The position numbers and the translations under genes were made by a program. Positions 43,401 to 51,276 of a DNA stretch of 64,000 bases are shown here, piece by piece (the stretch's first letter is position 1; each line of letters opens with the position of its first letter). The stretch is from Clostridia bacterium (GTDB taxonomy: Bacteria; Bacillota; Clostridia; Oscillospirales; CAG-272), in the NCBI GenBank assembly GCA_017503325.1, contig JAFVTI010000042.1, positions 52,595 to 116,594 on the forward strand. Direction: 5' to 3'. Under the pieces are notes generated by a model, which made no database searches, was not told the DNA's origin, and was given only the letters and a program-made list of their open reading frames with translations.

Positions 43401-43673
43401 AGAGCCCTGCCCGACAGCGAATGCCAGCTCAAGCTGACCATTACCGCCAAGGACCCCGACGGCACCGAGCGCCACACCATTTACCGCTTCTACCGCTACA
43501 CCAACCTCAAATCCTACATGACGGTCGAGCTGGTGGACTCCCCCGAAGATCCGGGTGATCCTCAGAACGGCCAGGGCACCTTCTTCGTGCTCTCCACCTT
43601 TGTGGAAAAGCTTATCGCGGATGCCCAGCGAGTCATGAACGGCCAAGAGGTCGTTTCGACAAGCAAAAACTAA
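40425..43673 (+). CDS. DUF4340 protein with an N-terminal InlB-type repeat
   Basis: 1082 residues; ATG at 40425 behind AGGAG, overlapping the previous stop by four bases. Residues about 30-78 (TRQGYTFDGWYTEQGGKGHKF... VLYANW) form an InlB B-repeat (Listeria-Bacteroides repeat). A strongly basic stretch KRKAAKKK and one membrane helix (about 97-120) follow, so by the positive-inside rule the repeat should be in the cytoplasm and the remaining 960 residues outside. The first external part (to about 400) matches DUF4340, the usual last gene of these ABC operons; the rest is an unusually long extension. No function is known. Confidence 0.8.
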   Translation: MIREEIFTLVFKPEKGEVSCRSLEISGKTIPTLPIPTRQGYTFDGWYTEQGGKGHKFVPGDTYDFDGDVVLYANWIKRKAAKKKSLYRMQKNAAVTLAVSFALLIVVLIGVNALVSILTYTEEVKMIDENGQVEVITTKYYVKKIDGVYHLCHLEGSFPNFTFTPLRQNSDGLFITDHESLIEVDPETGACEVYAVVETEGTEVVGYSGRVLLYRQLTYDASSSLGKQPASRIDKIEVQNAHGSYAFIREEGTNSFYIDGYDTTAYSLESFAALANACGYTLSMERLSEPDREPDGTIRFAEYGLAPETRKDEEGNEYEYVPAQFTVTAGDGSAYTVLIGDAIVSGAGYYVQLQGRNTVYILSASGFEDFVLQPIEVLVTPMITYPTSMNTYFDVEHFVIQNGIDHDKINGAIMQEALARMGLTEEDLLDPDNYDAELLTKTYAEVSAQMYEQLLEQYSKTVCDFSYLDLEERENTMYSSMSYKTDSDYMQGYFPNFDNVNSALYSLYSLVPLRTVKLDPDADMMDEYGVLEPAHIISYYYDDTDENGETFTVYNRVSISAKSTAGIYYAYGEIMTKDADGEYFYLYTPMLLELYESAVPFLEWSDVDWYDSYFVQLNVAYIQDVIYSWGQNQISFGIDNSATSQMVYLPGRGEGHTATVDGEEHSYTVKNVDGKYVLVDKDGNVMIPVHSSDYMVSAQYAAKGTVQYPSPQYARDYMFVETVQDSDAGRYTYYMYFRAEAKDKYKLCADVKVLNASGDIINASTVEGKAAYETGYFYTKTGYLFMLPENSALGAQLTDDMGKWGEGTVYITADEQYVLIDNKTGAFFTIKTLTPPIYFTDKDTSSMVINSAQRDGVTFYPTGNTELRFNEDENYFEIYNVAKQTWAKASTSNCTLGVWGNGAYYKTADGSYVLVDQKTGEWGYLYLSTVSSANMTVSANGELLDYEVTLHTAAGKEQNSLASDNFRKMYQGLLYASVEGATDLSEDEMAAFRALPDSECQLKLTITAKDPDGTERHTIYRFYRYTNLKSYMTVELVDSPEDPGDPQNGQGTFFVLSTFVEKLIADAQRVMNGQEVVSTSKN

Positions 43674-43685
43674 ATAAAAAAGCAA

Positions 43686-43722
43686 GGGCTGCGCCAATCA
43701 CTTGGCGTAGCCCCTGTGTTTT
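43686..43722. terminator. terminator between convergent operons
   Basis: GGGCTGCGCCAA (43686-43697) pairs with TTGGCGTAGCCC (43702-43713) with one G-T pair; TGTGTTTTTC follows on the plus strand and A-rich sequence on the other side. Confidence 0.75.
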
Positions 43723-43733
43723 TCTTCCTTTAT

Positions 43734-46700
43734 TTATTCTTTCTTTTTCTTGAAGCAAAGCGGGAGCGCAAGGATGGCCACGGGAGCAAGTGCGGCCAAG
43801 GAGATCAGCGCGCTCTTGCATCCGCTCTTAGGCGCAGAATCGCTCTGCTCTTCGGAAGTATCGGAATTCCCCGATTGCACGCCGCTCTGTCCGCCCTGAT
43901 TCTCGCTATCCTCGGGTGCAGGCTTGCTTTCCTGCTCGCTGCTTTGCTCGGGTACAGGCATTGCCGCCTTGAGCGTACGGATCAGCACGTCCATTGAGGT
44001 AGAGGTCAGATACACGTTCTCCATGCCGGCCTGCGCCTTTACGTACGCCTCTGCTGCCTTGTCACCGCCTGCCGTCACGTATTCGTCCATGACGCTTTGC
44101 AGCGCACTCTTGTCACAGATTGGCTTGCCGTAAGCCTCGATCTCGGAAAGCTGCAGCATATAGCCGTCCGCAGCCGTATCGCGCAGCTTGGTCGCCTCAA
44201 ATTTAACCATGGCAGCCGCGATCGGCTCGGCAAGCGTGACCTCGTAAGGCTTGCCCGGATTTTTGCTGCCCGTTTGCTTGTCGATTGAGATCCAGTTCTC
44301 ACCGTCCTCTGACAAAAGGATCTCAAAATCCACAGGCCACAGATCGGTGATGGGATGCACCACGATGCGGTCGACGGCAAACAAATCACCGAAATCAATG
44401 ATCACGTACTCGGTGGACTCAGCCTTATCGTGGATCTTGACGTTGGAGGTCCAGCCGTTGGTGGTCACACCGTCGTTGATAAACTTGCCCGACCAACCCC
44501 AGGCAATATACTCCTGGCTTGTGTCGCTGGACACCTCAAACGGTCTGTTCAGGGCAATATTCATGCCCTCGGTATATACGATCTCCTCTGCGGGCTTGTT
44601 ATCCGTGCCTGCAGCCCCGACCGAGCCGTCGTCCATAAAGATCTCGATCTCGGCTATGGCCAAAGCGCCCGTATATCCCGTGATCTCCAGCTTGACGTAG
44701 CGTGCATTGACTGTATCAAAGGTAAAGCTGGGGATCTCTTTTCTTGCATTGACATCGCTCTGCTCATGCACCTTTTGCCAGCTCTTGCCGTCAGTCGACA
44801 CGCTGATGACCACGGTTTTGCCAAAGCTCTTGCCCAGCGTTTTGCCGCTGCCTGCGGGATAGATATCCACGCGGTTGAGCTTGGTTGCATACCCCAGATC
44901 CACCACGATCTCGGATTGCTTGGTCTTATTGGATGCCCATCCGAGCGTGCCGTTTGCCTCGCATGCGCGATTGCCGTCGTTGAGATTGTCCATATACTGC
45001 TCCGACGTACCCGTTGAGCTGTTGCACGTGATCTGGGCATCTGCCGCCAGATTGGCCCCTACGGGAGCCTGCGAAAGCGGCTTGGAGAAATCAAGCCCTT
45101 CGGGCAGCGCGAACAGCTCCCCGTCACCCGCAGCCAGCTCCAAGGTCAGCTTGCCGCCGCCAATATCCACCACTGAGAGCGTGCCGTCCGTCTTGCTGAC
45201 GCGCTGCAAGGAGGTGATCGAAGCATCAAGGCGCAGTGAAAGCGTTTGCTTTTTGGAGAAATTGTTATTGACCACCATCAGGTAGTTTCTGCCGCTCTCC
45301 TTATCCTTGAGCAGAGATACGGTATAGTTTTTGTTATCATCCGGCTGCAGGGGGAAATCCTCGGGAATGCTTTGCTGTCCCCAGGTCTCTCCGTTGAGGT
45401 AGATCTCCAATGCATCACAGCCGATCAGCACCTTACCCAGCGCCAACACCTCGTGATTGATCTTACTGACCGCTGCGTAATGCTTGTTCGGTACACCCGT
45501 GGAGGAAATGATACCGTCCGCAAACGGCTCGGAGCGATCCACGGGGGTAAACCAGGTAAAGTAAGAGATCTGTTTATAGCCGTATGCTAAGTACATGTAG
45601 ATCTCATAGCGGATCTCGCTGTCGGTCGGGCGGCGGTATGCGCCCGGAATGCAAACGCTCTGGATATACGCACCGGTCTTGACGTCGTTTGCAAGGCCGA
45701 CGTCGTGGCAGGCGTCCATGTTGGAAAGGAAGCCCACGCGGTCCATGCTGCCTGCTGCAGTACCGTAGGGATAGCGGTCGTACATCAGATAATCCAAGGG
45801 GTAACCCGTGGACGCACAAAGCTTGCACCAGTCGTTCATCTGGCTGATATACGTATCCAGATTGGCATACGCGCCCGCAGGCAGGAAATTCAGATGCATA
45901 TACTTATCCGGCTCAAGCATTTTGAGCGTGCGATACGCATCGATAAAGGTATTGGGATTGAACGGCTCATCCAGCATGTAGTAGCCGCCCACACCGGGAA
46001 CGCCCTTGTATTCCTCCACCACGGCCTTGATCTGCTCTTCATTCATACGCAACAGATTGCTGCCCAGGCGGTCGTCGCCCACCGTCATCAGCATGCCGTA
46101 TTTGTCGCAAAGCTCCAGCATTTTTTCCTGCGTTGCCTTGGCTCCCAGCGCGTCGCCCGAGCCCATGACATAGGTAATGCCTGCATCGGCCATCAGCTTA
46201 TATTGCTCGTCGTTGATATAGTCCTTTGTGGGCGGCCAGAAGATCGAGATCATGATGTTCTCGTCAAATCTGCTCTTTTCCTCTACCACCTGCACAGTGC
46301 AGGTCTCGGTCACGCCGCCCGCCGTTGCGCTGACCGTGGCCTTGCCCTTGGCCTTGGCGGTGATCTTGCCGCTCGCATCCACCGATGCGACCGATGCGTT
46401 ATCCGATTTCCAGGTCACGGCAGGATTGCTTTCAAAGCCCGAAAACTGCATGGAAAGCTGTGCGCTCTCGCCCACGACCAGCTTCAGGGCGTGCTTGTTC
46501 AAGGCGATCTTTTGAATGGATTTGCCGTACACGGCCACCTCGGCAAGCTGTACCAAAAGACCGTCCGAGGACTGTGCCGCACCTGCAGATTCCACCGCGT
46601 AGCGTTCAGTCACGTGGATCTTGACGTACCTTGCCTTGGTCGGAGCAAAATCATGCACGCCGGGATTTTTATTGACGCCCGGATTGCCTTCGCTGCGCAC

Positions 46701-47135
46701 GACCTCGGTGTACGCTTGATTATCAAGCGAAACCGAAACGGTATACGTCACAGGGAAATTATTGCCGCTGCCCGTGGGGAACAGCACCACACGGCAGATC
46801 TCGGTCGCCTCGCCAAGATCCAGCGTCAGCGTCACGGGCTTGGTCTTGTCGGTTTCCACGTCGTAAGGATTGGTCGACCAACCGGTGTTCATCTTGCCAT
46901 CCACCAGCATGGCCTTGCACCAGTTTTCACTCGCCATTTCGTACGAATTCTCCCCCGAGGTCTTGGACGAAGCCTTGGAGACCGATACCGACGCGCCCTC
47001 GGCTACGTTGACGCAGCCCGACGGTGCGTTGTCTTCAATGTCACTATCAGCAGCAAGCGTCGGAATGCTCAGGCACCCTATCATCAGAATCAGCGCAAAA
47101 ATCGCGCTCAGAATACGGCTCGTTGTCATTTTCAC
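43734..47135 (-). CDS. large surface protein: discoidin domains, Ig-like domain and a TIM-barrel glycosidase-like domain
   Basis: 1133 residues. The GTG at 47135 is nine bases after GGAGG; the ATG two codons later is 15 bases away. Domains in order: signal peptide (1-30, ending LAADS), F5/8-type discoidin/CBM32-like domain (about 45-215), a BIG_2 Ig-like domain (about 220-300, VTWKSDNASVASVDASGKITAKAKG), a TIM-barrel domain (about 305-620; GGYYMLDEPFNPNTF holds a candidate strand-4 Glu), a beta domain, then two more discoidin-type domains (about 715-850 and 885-1040), a Ser/Glu-rich linker and a C-terminal helix with KKKK. It probably binds and cuts a host or plant glycan at the cell surface. 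The tail begins with SGCKSA, as in the protein at 55666 (GGCNSA). Confidence 0.82.
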   Translation of the reverse strand: MKMTTSRILSAIFALILMIGCLSIPTLAADSDIEDNAPSGCVNVAEGASVSVSKASSKTSGENSYEMASENWCKAMLVDGKMNTGWSTNPYDVETDKTKPVTLTLDLGEATEICRVVLFPTGSGNNFPVTYTVSVSLDNQAYTEVVRSEGNPGVNKNPGVHDFAPTKARYVKIHVTERYAVESAGAAQSSDGLLVQLAEVAVYGKSIQKIALNKHALKLVVGESAQLSMQFSGFESNPAVTWKSDNASVASVDASGKITAKAKGKATVSATAGGVTETCTVQVVEEKSRFDENIMISIFWPPTKDYINDEQYKLMADAGITYVMGSGDALGAKATQEKMLELCDKYGMLMTVGDDRLGSNLLRMNEEQIKAVVEEYKGVPGVGGYYMLDEPFNPNTFIDAYRTLKMLEPDKYMHLNFLPAGAYANLDTYISQMNDWCKLCASTGYPLDYLMYDRYPYGTAAGSMDRVGFLSNMDACHDVGLANDVKTGAYIQSVCIPGAYRRPTDSEIRYEIYMYLAYGYKQISYFTWFTPVDRSEPFADGIISSTGVPNKHYAAVSKINHEVLALGKVLIGCDALEIYLNGETWGQQSIPEDFPLQPDDNKNYTVSLLKDKESGRNYLMVVNNNFSKKQTLSLRLDASITSLQRVSKTDGTLSVVDIGGGKLTLELAAGDGELFALPEGLDFSKPLSQAPVGANLAADAQITCNSSTGTSEQYMDNLNDGNRACEANGTLGWASNKTKQSEIVVDLGYATKLNRVDIYPAGSGKTLGKSFGKTVVISVSTDGKSWQKVHEQSDVNARKEIPSFTFDTVNARYVKLEITGYTGALAIAEIEIFMDDGSVGAAGTDNKPAEEIVYTEGMNIALNRPFEVSSDTSQEYIAWGWSGKFINDGVTTNGWTSNVKIHDKAESTEYVIIDFGDLFAVDRIVVHPITDLWPVDFEILLSEDGENWISIDKQTGSKNPGKPYEVTLAEPIAAAMVKFEATKLRDTAADGYMLQLSEIEAYGKPICDKSALQSVMDEYVTAGGDKAAEAYVKAQAGMENVYLTSTSMDVLIRTLKAAMPVPEQSSEQESKPAPEDSENQGGQSGVQSGNSDTSEEQSDSAPKSGCKSALISLAALAPVAILALPLCFKKKKE

Positions 47136-47171
47136 CAAAATTTTCCTCCCTTTTTCAAAGGTTATATGCAA

Positions 47172-47200
47172 ATTATACCATACCGCTATACACTTGTCAA
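47172..47200 (-). promoter_or_regulatory. consensus promoter of the large surface protein
   Basis: Minus strand TTGACA (47195-47200), 17 bp, TATAAT (47172-47177); both boxes perfect. Divergent from the metF promoter 17 bp away. Confidence 0.85.
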
Positions 47201-47217
47201 GTACGCGCATCCCACTC

Positions 47218-47246
47218 TTGACATGATTTTGCAAAAGGTGTATAAT
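47218..47246 (+). promoter_or_regulatory. consensus promoter of the metF-metH operon
   Basis: TTGACA (47218-47223), 17 bp, TATAAT (47241-47246), about 33 bp ahead of the metF ATG. The leader is too short for a SAM or cobalamin riboswitch. Confidence 0.85.
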
Positions 47247-47278
47247 TTGCATAATGATACTTTACGGAGGTCCGTTAT

Positions 47279-48157
47279 ATGAAGCTGACCGAAATATTAC
47301 AAAACGATAAGCTTTCCCTCTCCTTTGAGGTATTTCCGCCAAAGACAGACTCGGCCTTTGCAAGCGTGGAGCAGGCGATCGACCAGATTGCCGCGCTGCA
47401 CCCGCCCTTTATGAGCGTGACCTACGGCGCGGGCGGCGGCACAAGTCAATATACGTTGGAGATTGCCAAGCACGTCAAAGCGACCTACGGCGTACCCATG
47501 CTTGCGCACCTGACCTGCGTATCTTCCAGAAAGCAAACGGTTGCAAAGCAGATCAAGGCCATCAGCGAGGCGGGCATCCAGAACGTCATGGCGCTGCGCG
47601 GCGATATTCCCGCGCACCTCTCGGATGCGGATCGCACGACCTGGGATTACCACCATGCCATCGATCTTGTACGCGAGCTGCGTGAGAGCGGCGCGGACTT
47701 CTGCATTGGCGGCGCATGCTATCCCGAGGTGCACCCCGAGAGTCGCAACCAAAAGGACGATTTGCGCTACCTTGCCGAAAAGGTGGACGCGGGCTGCGAT
47801 TTTTTGACCACGCAGATGTTTTTTGACAACAATCTCTTCTATAATTTCATGTATAAGGCGCGCGAGGCAGGCATCACCGTGCCCGTGCTGCCCGGTATCA
47901 TGCCCATCACCAATGCAACGCAGGTTGAGCGCGCCATCAAGCTTTCCGGCTCGCACATGCCGCGCAGATTCCTTTCCTTGGTGGACAGATTCGGCAACGA
48001 TCCCGCCGCCATGAAGCAGGCGGGCATTGCGTACGCGACCGATCAGATCATTGACCTGTTCGCCAACAACGTCACGCACGTACACGTGTATTCCATGAAC
48101 AAGCCCGACGTGGCAGCCGCCATTCTGGCAAACCTTTCCGATATCCTCGGAAAATAA
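47279..48157 (+). CDS. metF: methylenetetrahydrofolate reductase
   Basis: 292 residues; ATG at 47279 behind ACGGAGG. The MTHFR barrel is seen from SFEVFPPKTDSAF (Glu for catalysis), through FMSVTYGAGGG, AHLTCVSSRKQ, NVMALRGDIP and FDNNLFYNF to PGIMPITN. It reduces 5,10-methylene- to 5-methyl-tetrahydrofolate with FAD, giving the methyl donor used by MetH, whose gene follows 13 bases later. Length is that of bacterial MetF without a regulatory domain. Confidence 0.95.
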   Translation: MKLTEILQNDKLSLSFEVFPPKTDSAFASVEQAIDQIAALHPPFMSVTYGAGGGTSQYTLEIAKHVKATYGVPMLAHLTCVSSRKQTVAKQIKAISEAGIQNVMALRGDIPAHLSDADRTTWDYHHAIDLVRELRESGADFCIGGACYPEVHPESRNQKDDLRYLAEKVDAGCDFLTTQMFFDNNLFYNFMYKAREAGITVPVLPGIMPITNATQVERAIKLSGSHMPRRFLSLVDRFGNDPAAMKQAGIAYATDQIIDLFANNVTHVHVYSMNKPDVAAAILANLSDILGK

Positions 48158-48170
48158 GCGGAGGAATTTT

Positions 48171-50567
48171 ATGTCCTTGACGGATCAGCTTTCCAACAAT
48201 ATTATATACATGGACGGCGGCATGGGCACGCTGCTGCAGGCGGCAGGCCTTGCCCCGGGCGAGCAGCCCGAGCGCTGGAATCTCTCGCACCCCGAGGCCG
48301 TGCGCAGCATTCACCGCGCCTACCTTGAGGCAGGCAGCCGCATCATCACCACCAACACCTTCGGGGCAAACGCCCTGCATTACTCCGACGACGAGCTTGC
48401 CGCCATCATTCAAGCAGCCATGCAAAACGTGCGTGCGGCCATGGCGGAGGCGGGCGTGAGCAATGCTTACGTTGCGCTTGATATCGGCCCCTCGGGCAAG
48501 CTTTTGCGCCCCTGGGGCGACCTTGACTTTGAGGATGCCGTTGCTCTGTTTGCCAAAACCGTGCGTCTGGGTGCTCAGGCCGGTGCCGACCTGGTCTTAA
48601 TTGAGACCTTCAACGACTGCGCCGAGACAAAGGCCGCCTTGCTTGCCGCCAAGGAAAACTGCGCACTTCCCGTGTTTGTTTCCAACGCCTACGGTGCGGA
48701 CGGCAAGCTGCTCACGGGTGCTTCGCCCGAAGCCATGGTTGCCATGCTGGAGGGCATGGGCGCAGATGCCGTCGGTGCAAACTGCTCGCTGGGGCCCGCG
48801 CAGCTGGCCTCGGTTGCAAGGCGTCTTGTAAACGCCGCATCCGTCCCCGTGCTGCTCATGCCCAACGCGGGCCTTCCCCGCGCCGACGCTGCGGGCAATA
48901 CCGTTTACGACGTGGATGCGGATCAATTTGCCGCTATCATGGCAGAGCTTGTTTCTCTTGGCGTGCGCCTGCCCGGCGGTTGCTGCGGCACAACGCCCGC
49001 GCATATTGCCAAAACGGTGGCTTTGACGCAAAACGTCACGCCCGCACCCATCCAAAAGAAAAACGACACCGTGGTGTCGTCCTATACGCATGCCGTCAAT
49101 TTCTCCGACGCGCCCTTGCTGATCGGTGAGCGCATCAATCCCACGGGCAAAAAACGCTTCAAGCAGGCCTTGATTGAGGGAGATATGTCCTACGTATTAC
49201 AGCAAGGCCTTACGCAGGCCGAGCAGGGAGCGCACTTACTGGACGTCAACGTGGGCATTCCCGAGATCGACGAGCCCTCCTTGCTTTGCCGTACCGTCTG
49301 TGAGCTGCAGGCTGTGACAGACCTTCCCCTGCAGATCGACACCGCCGATCCCGCGGCCATGGAGCGCGCGCTGCGCAGATATGCGGGCAAGGCCATGATC
49401 AACTCGGTATCCGGCAAACGCGAGAGCATGCATGCCATCTTCCCCTTAGTCAAAAAGTACGGCGGCGTGGTGGTTGCGCTGACGCTGGACGAGGACGGCA
49501 TCCCCGACTCGGCAGACGGCCGCGTAGCCATTGCCAAGCGCATTTTAGAGGCCGCTGCCGAATACGGCATTGACAAAAAGGATATCGTGTTTGACACGCT
49601 GACCATGACGGTCAGTACAAACCCCGAGGCAGCCGCGCAAACGCTTGCCGCTATGCGCGAGATCCGCGAGAGCCTTGGCTGCCACACCGTACTGGGCATT
49701 TCCAATATTTCGTTCGGGCTGCCCGAGCGAGAGGTGCTGACCGCGCATTTCTTCACGCTGGCCATGCAAAACGGCCTTTCCGCGGCCATTATGAACCCCG
49801 GCTCCGCCACCGTACGCAACGCATATCTTGCTTACCGTGCGCTTTTTGGCAAGGATGCAGGCTGTGCCGACTATATTGCGCGCGTCACACCGGTGGGCGT
49901 ATCGGGTGCGCTTCAGACCGCTGCGCAGGGGGACACCCTGCCGCCCCTGCAGCAAGCTATTCTCAAGGGACTTGCAGAGGTTGCCGCACGCGAGACCGAC
50001 ACGCTGCTGACGGCGCGTGATCCCATGGACATCATCAACTGCGAGATCATTCCCGCGCTCGACCTTGTAGGCGCACGCTTTGATCAAAAAACGCTCTATT
50101 TGCCGCAGCTTTTGCTTTCCGCCGAGGCCGCAAAGGCCGCTTTTGAGCGCATCAAGGCACAAAGCGTCAAAGCCGAAAGTGATGAAAACCAAGTTCCCTT
50201 CGTGCTTGCCACGGTGGAGGGTGATATTCACGACATTGGCAAAAACATCGTCAAGCTGCTCTTGGAAAATTATAATTTCAAGGTCGTCGACCTTGGCCGC
50301 AACGTGCCAGCCGAGCAGGTGCTTGCCGCCGTGCAGGAGTATCACGCGCCCCTTTGCGGCCTGAGCGCGCTCATGACCACCACAGTTCCCGCCATGGAGC
50401 GCACCATTGCCCTTTTGCACGAGCAAGCCCCCGACTGCCGCGTGGTCGTAGGCGGTGCGGTGCTGACCGCGGAATACGCGGCACAAATTCACGCCGACCA
50501 TTATGCCAAGGACGCCATGGAGACCGTACGGTACGCAGAACGCATCAGAAAGGATCTTTTATCATGA
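48171..50567 (+). CDS. metH: cobalamin-dependent methionine synthase lacking the reactivation domain
   Basis: 798 residues; ATG at 48171 behind GGAGG. Modules in order: homocysteine-binding domain (1-290) with zinc cysteines in GANCSLGP and GGCCGTTPAH; pterin-binding domain (about 315-565) opening LIGERINPTGKKRFK; B12 cap and B12-binding domain (about 590-798) with EGDIHDIGKNI (Asp-x-His-x-x-Gly near 685). The chain ends after the B12 domain, so the SAM-binding reactivation domain of E. coli MetH (about 1227 residues) is absent. Such short forms are common in Clostridia and need a separate activator, not seen here. It follows metF and overlaps the next gene by four bases. Confidence 0.94.
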   Translation: MSLTDQLSNNIIYMDGGMGTLLQAAGLAPGEQPERWNLSHPEAVRSIHRAYLEAGSRIITTNTFGANALHYSDDELAAIIQAAMQNVRAAMAEAGVSNAYVALDIGPSGKLLRPWGDLDFEDAVALFAKTVRLGAQAGADLVLIETFNDCAETKAALLAAKENCALPVFVSNAYGADGKLLTGASPEAMVAMLEGMGADAVGANCSLGPAQLASVARRLVNAASVPVLLMPNAGLPRADAAGNTVYDVDADQFAAIMAELVSLGVRLPGGCCGTTPAHIAKTVALTQNVTPAPIQKKNDTVVSSYTHAVNFSDAPLLIGERINPTGKKRFKQALIEGDMSYVLQQGLTQAEQGAHLLDVNVGIPEIDEPSLLCRTVCELQAVTDLPLQIDTADPAAMERALRRYAGKAMINSVSGKRESMHAIFPLVKKYGGVVVALTLDEDGIPDSADGRVAIAKRILEAAAEYGIDKKDIVFDTLTMTVSTNPEAAAQTLAAMREIRESLGCHTVLGISNISFGLPEREVLTAHFFTLAMQNGLSAAIMNPGSATVRNAYLAYRALFGKDAGCADYIARVTPVGVSGALQTAAQGDTLPPLQQAILKGLAEVAARETDTLLTARDPMDIINCEIIPALDLVGARFDQKTLYLPQLLLSAEAAKAAFERIKAQSVKAESDENQVPFVLATVEGDIHDIGKNIVKLLLENYNFKVVDLGRNVPAEQVLAAVQEYHAPLCGLSALMTTTVPAMERTIALLHEQAPDCRVVVGGAVLTAEYAAQIHADHYAKDAMETVRYAERIRKDLLS

Positions 50568-51040
50568 AATATTACGTAGAACAAAAAGTATTTTCCTGGA
50601 ACGATAATTTCTCGGTTTACGACGTTGCGGGCAACGAGATCTTTTTGGTCAAGGGTGAATTTTTCTCGTTTGGCAAAAATCTGACCATCATGGACACGCG
50701 CGGCAACGAGCTTTACCGCATTGAGCAGGAGCTTTTCCGCTTCCGCCCGCGCTACCATATCGTCAAAAACGGCGAGATCCAAGCCACGGTAGTCAAGGAA
50801 TTTTCCATGTTTACCCCGTACTACACAGTCGAGGGTCCGGGCTGGGAGATTGAGGGCGACTTTTTCGATCACGATTACGACGTCACGGACAATGGCCGCC
50901 ACGTTGCAAGCGTGCAAAAGCAATGGTTTACCTGGGGCGACACCTACGAGATCGAGGTCAACGACCGCGATTACGACCCCGTTGCAGTCCTTGCTGTTTG
51001 CATCATCATCGACTGCGTGCTGGACAGTCAGAATAATTAA
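50564..51040 (+). CDS. LURP-one-related (Tubby-like) protein
   Basis: 158 residues; ATG at 50564 behind AGAAAGGATC, overlapping the metH stop (ATGA). The LURP-one/Tubby-like fold shows in repeated short strands: YYVEQKVFSWNDNFSVYDVAGNEIFLVKGEFFSFGKNLTIMDTRGNELYRIEQ, then KEFSMFTPYYTV and a last AVLAVCIIIDCVLDS hydrophobic strand or helix. Proteins of this fold may bind phospholipids; no enzyme activity is known. Its coupling to metH is unexplained. Confidence 0.8.
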   Translation: MKYYVEQKVFSWNDNFSVYDVAGNEIFLVKGEFFSFGKNLTIMDTRGNELYRIEQELFRFRPRYHIVKNGEIQATVVKEFSMFTPYYTVEGPGWEIEGDFFDHDYDVTDNGRHVASVQKQWFTWGDTYEIEVNDRDYDPVAVLAVCIIIDCVLDSQNN

Positions 51041-51045
51041 CAAAG

Positions 51046-51248
51046 CAGCCCCATGGGGCTGAGGAATTAGCGGAGAAAATGAGCGCATGACTGCTTCTTG
51101 AGAGGTAGCCATGTGCTCAAACAAATAAATATGTGATCGCCAGCGCCTGCGGCAACTACATACATACAAACAAACAAGGACTGCATCCATGGGATACAGT
51201 CCTTGTTTTGTGCGGATTTTCCGCTAATTTGCCAACCCCATCGGGCTG
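51046..51248 (-). mobile_element. MITE-like repeat element, copy 2 (inverted relative to copy 1)
   Basis: 203 bp. Terminal inverted repeats 51046-51074 and 51220-51248 match at 24 of 29 positions; each starts with the palindrome CAGCCCCATGGGGCTG or its variant and ends in ATTAGCGGA. Read on the minus strand the internal order follows copy 1 at 9276-9505: TCCGCAC after the first repeat, AAGGACTG hairpin, then GTTGCCGCAGGCGCTGGCGATC. No target duplication is obvious. It supplies the hairpin at 51175-51205, which probably ends transcription from both sides. Confidence 0.72.
51175..51210. terminator. hairpin with T-tract inside MITE copy 2
   Basis: CAAGGACTG (51175-51183) pairs with CAGTCCTTG (51197-51205), with ATCC/GGAT pairing inside, then TTTTG on the plus side and TTTGTTTG on the minus side. 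Confidence 0.7.
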
Positions 51249-51276
51249 TCTTCTTTCTTGGATTCTATCCAATCCG

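Noticed and set aside
47247..47278. Riboswitch (SAM or cobalamin) ahead of metF
   Set aside because: The leader between promoter and start is only about 33 bases, too short for any known class.
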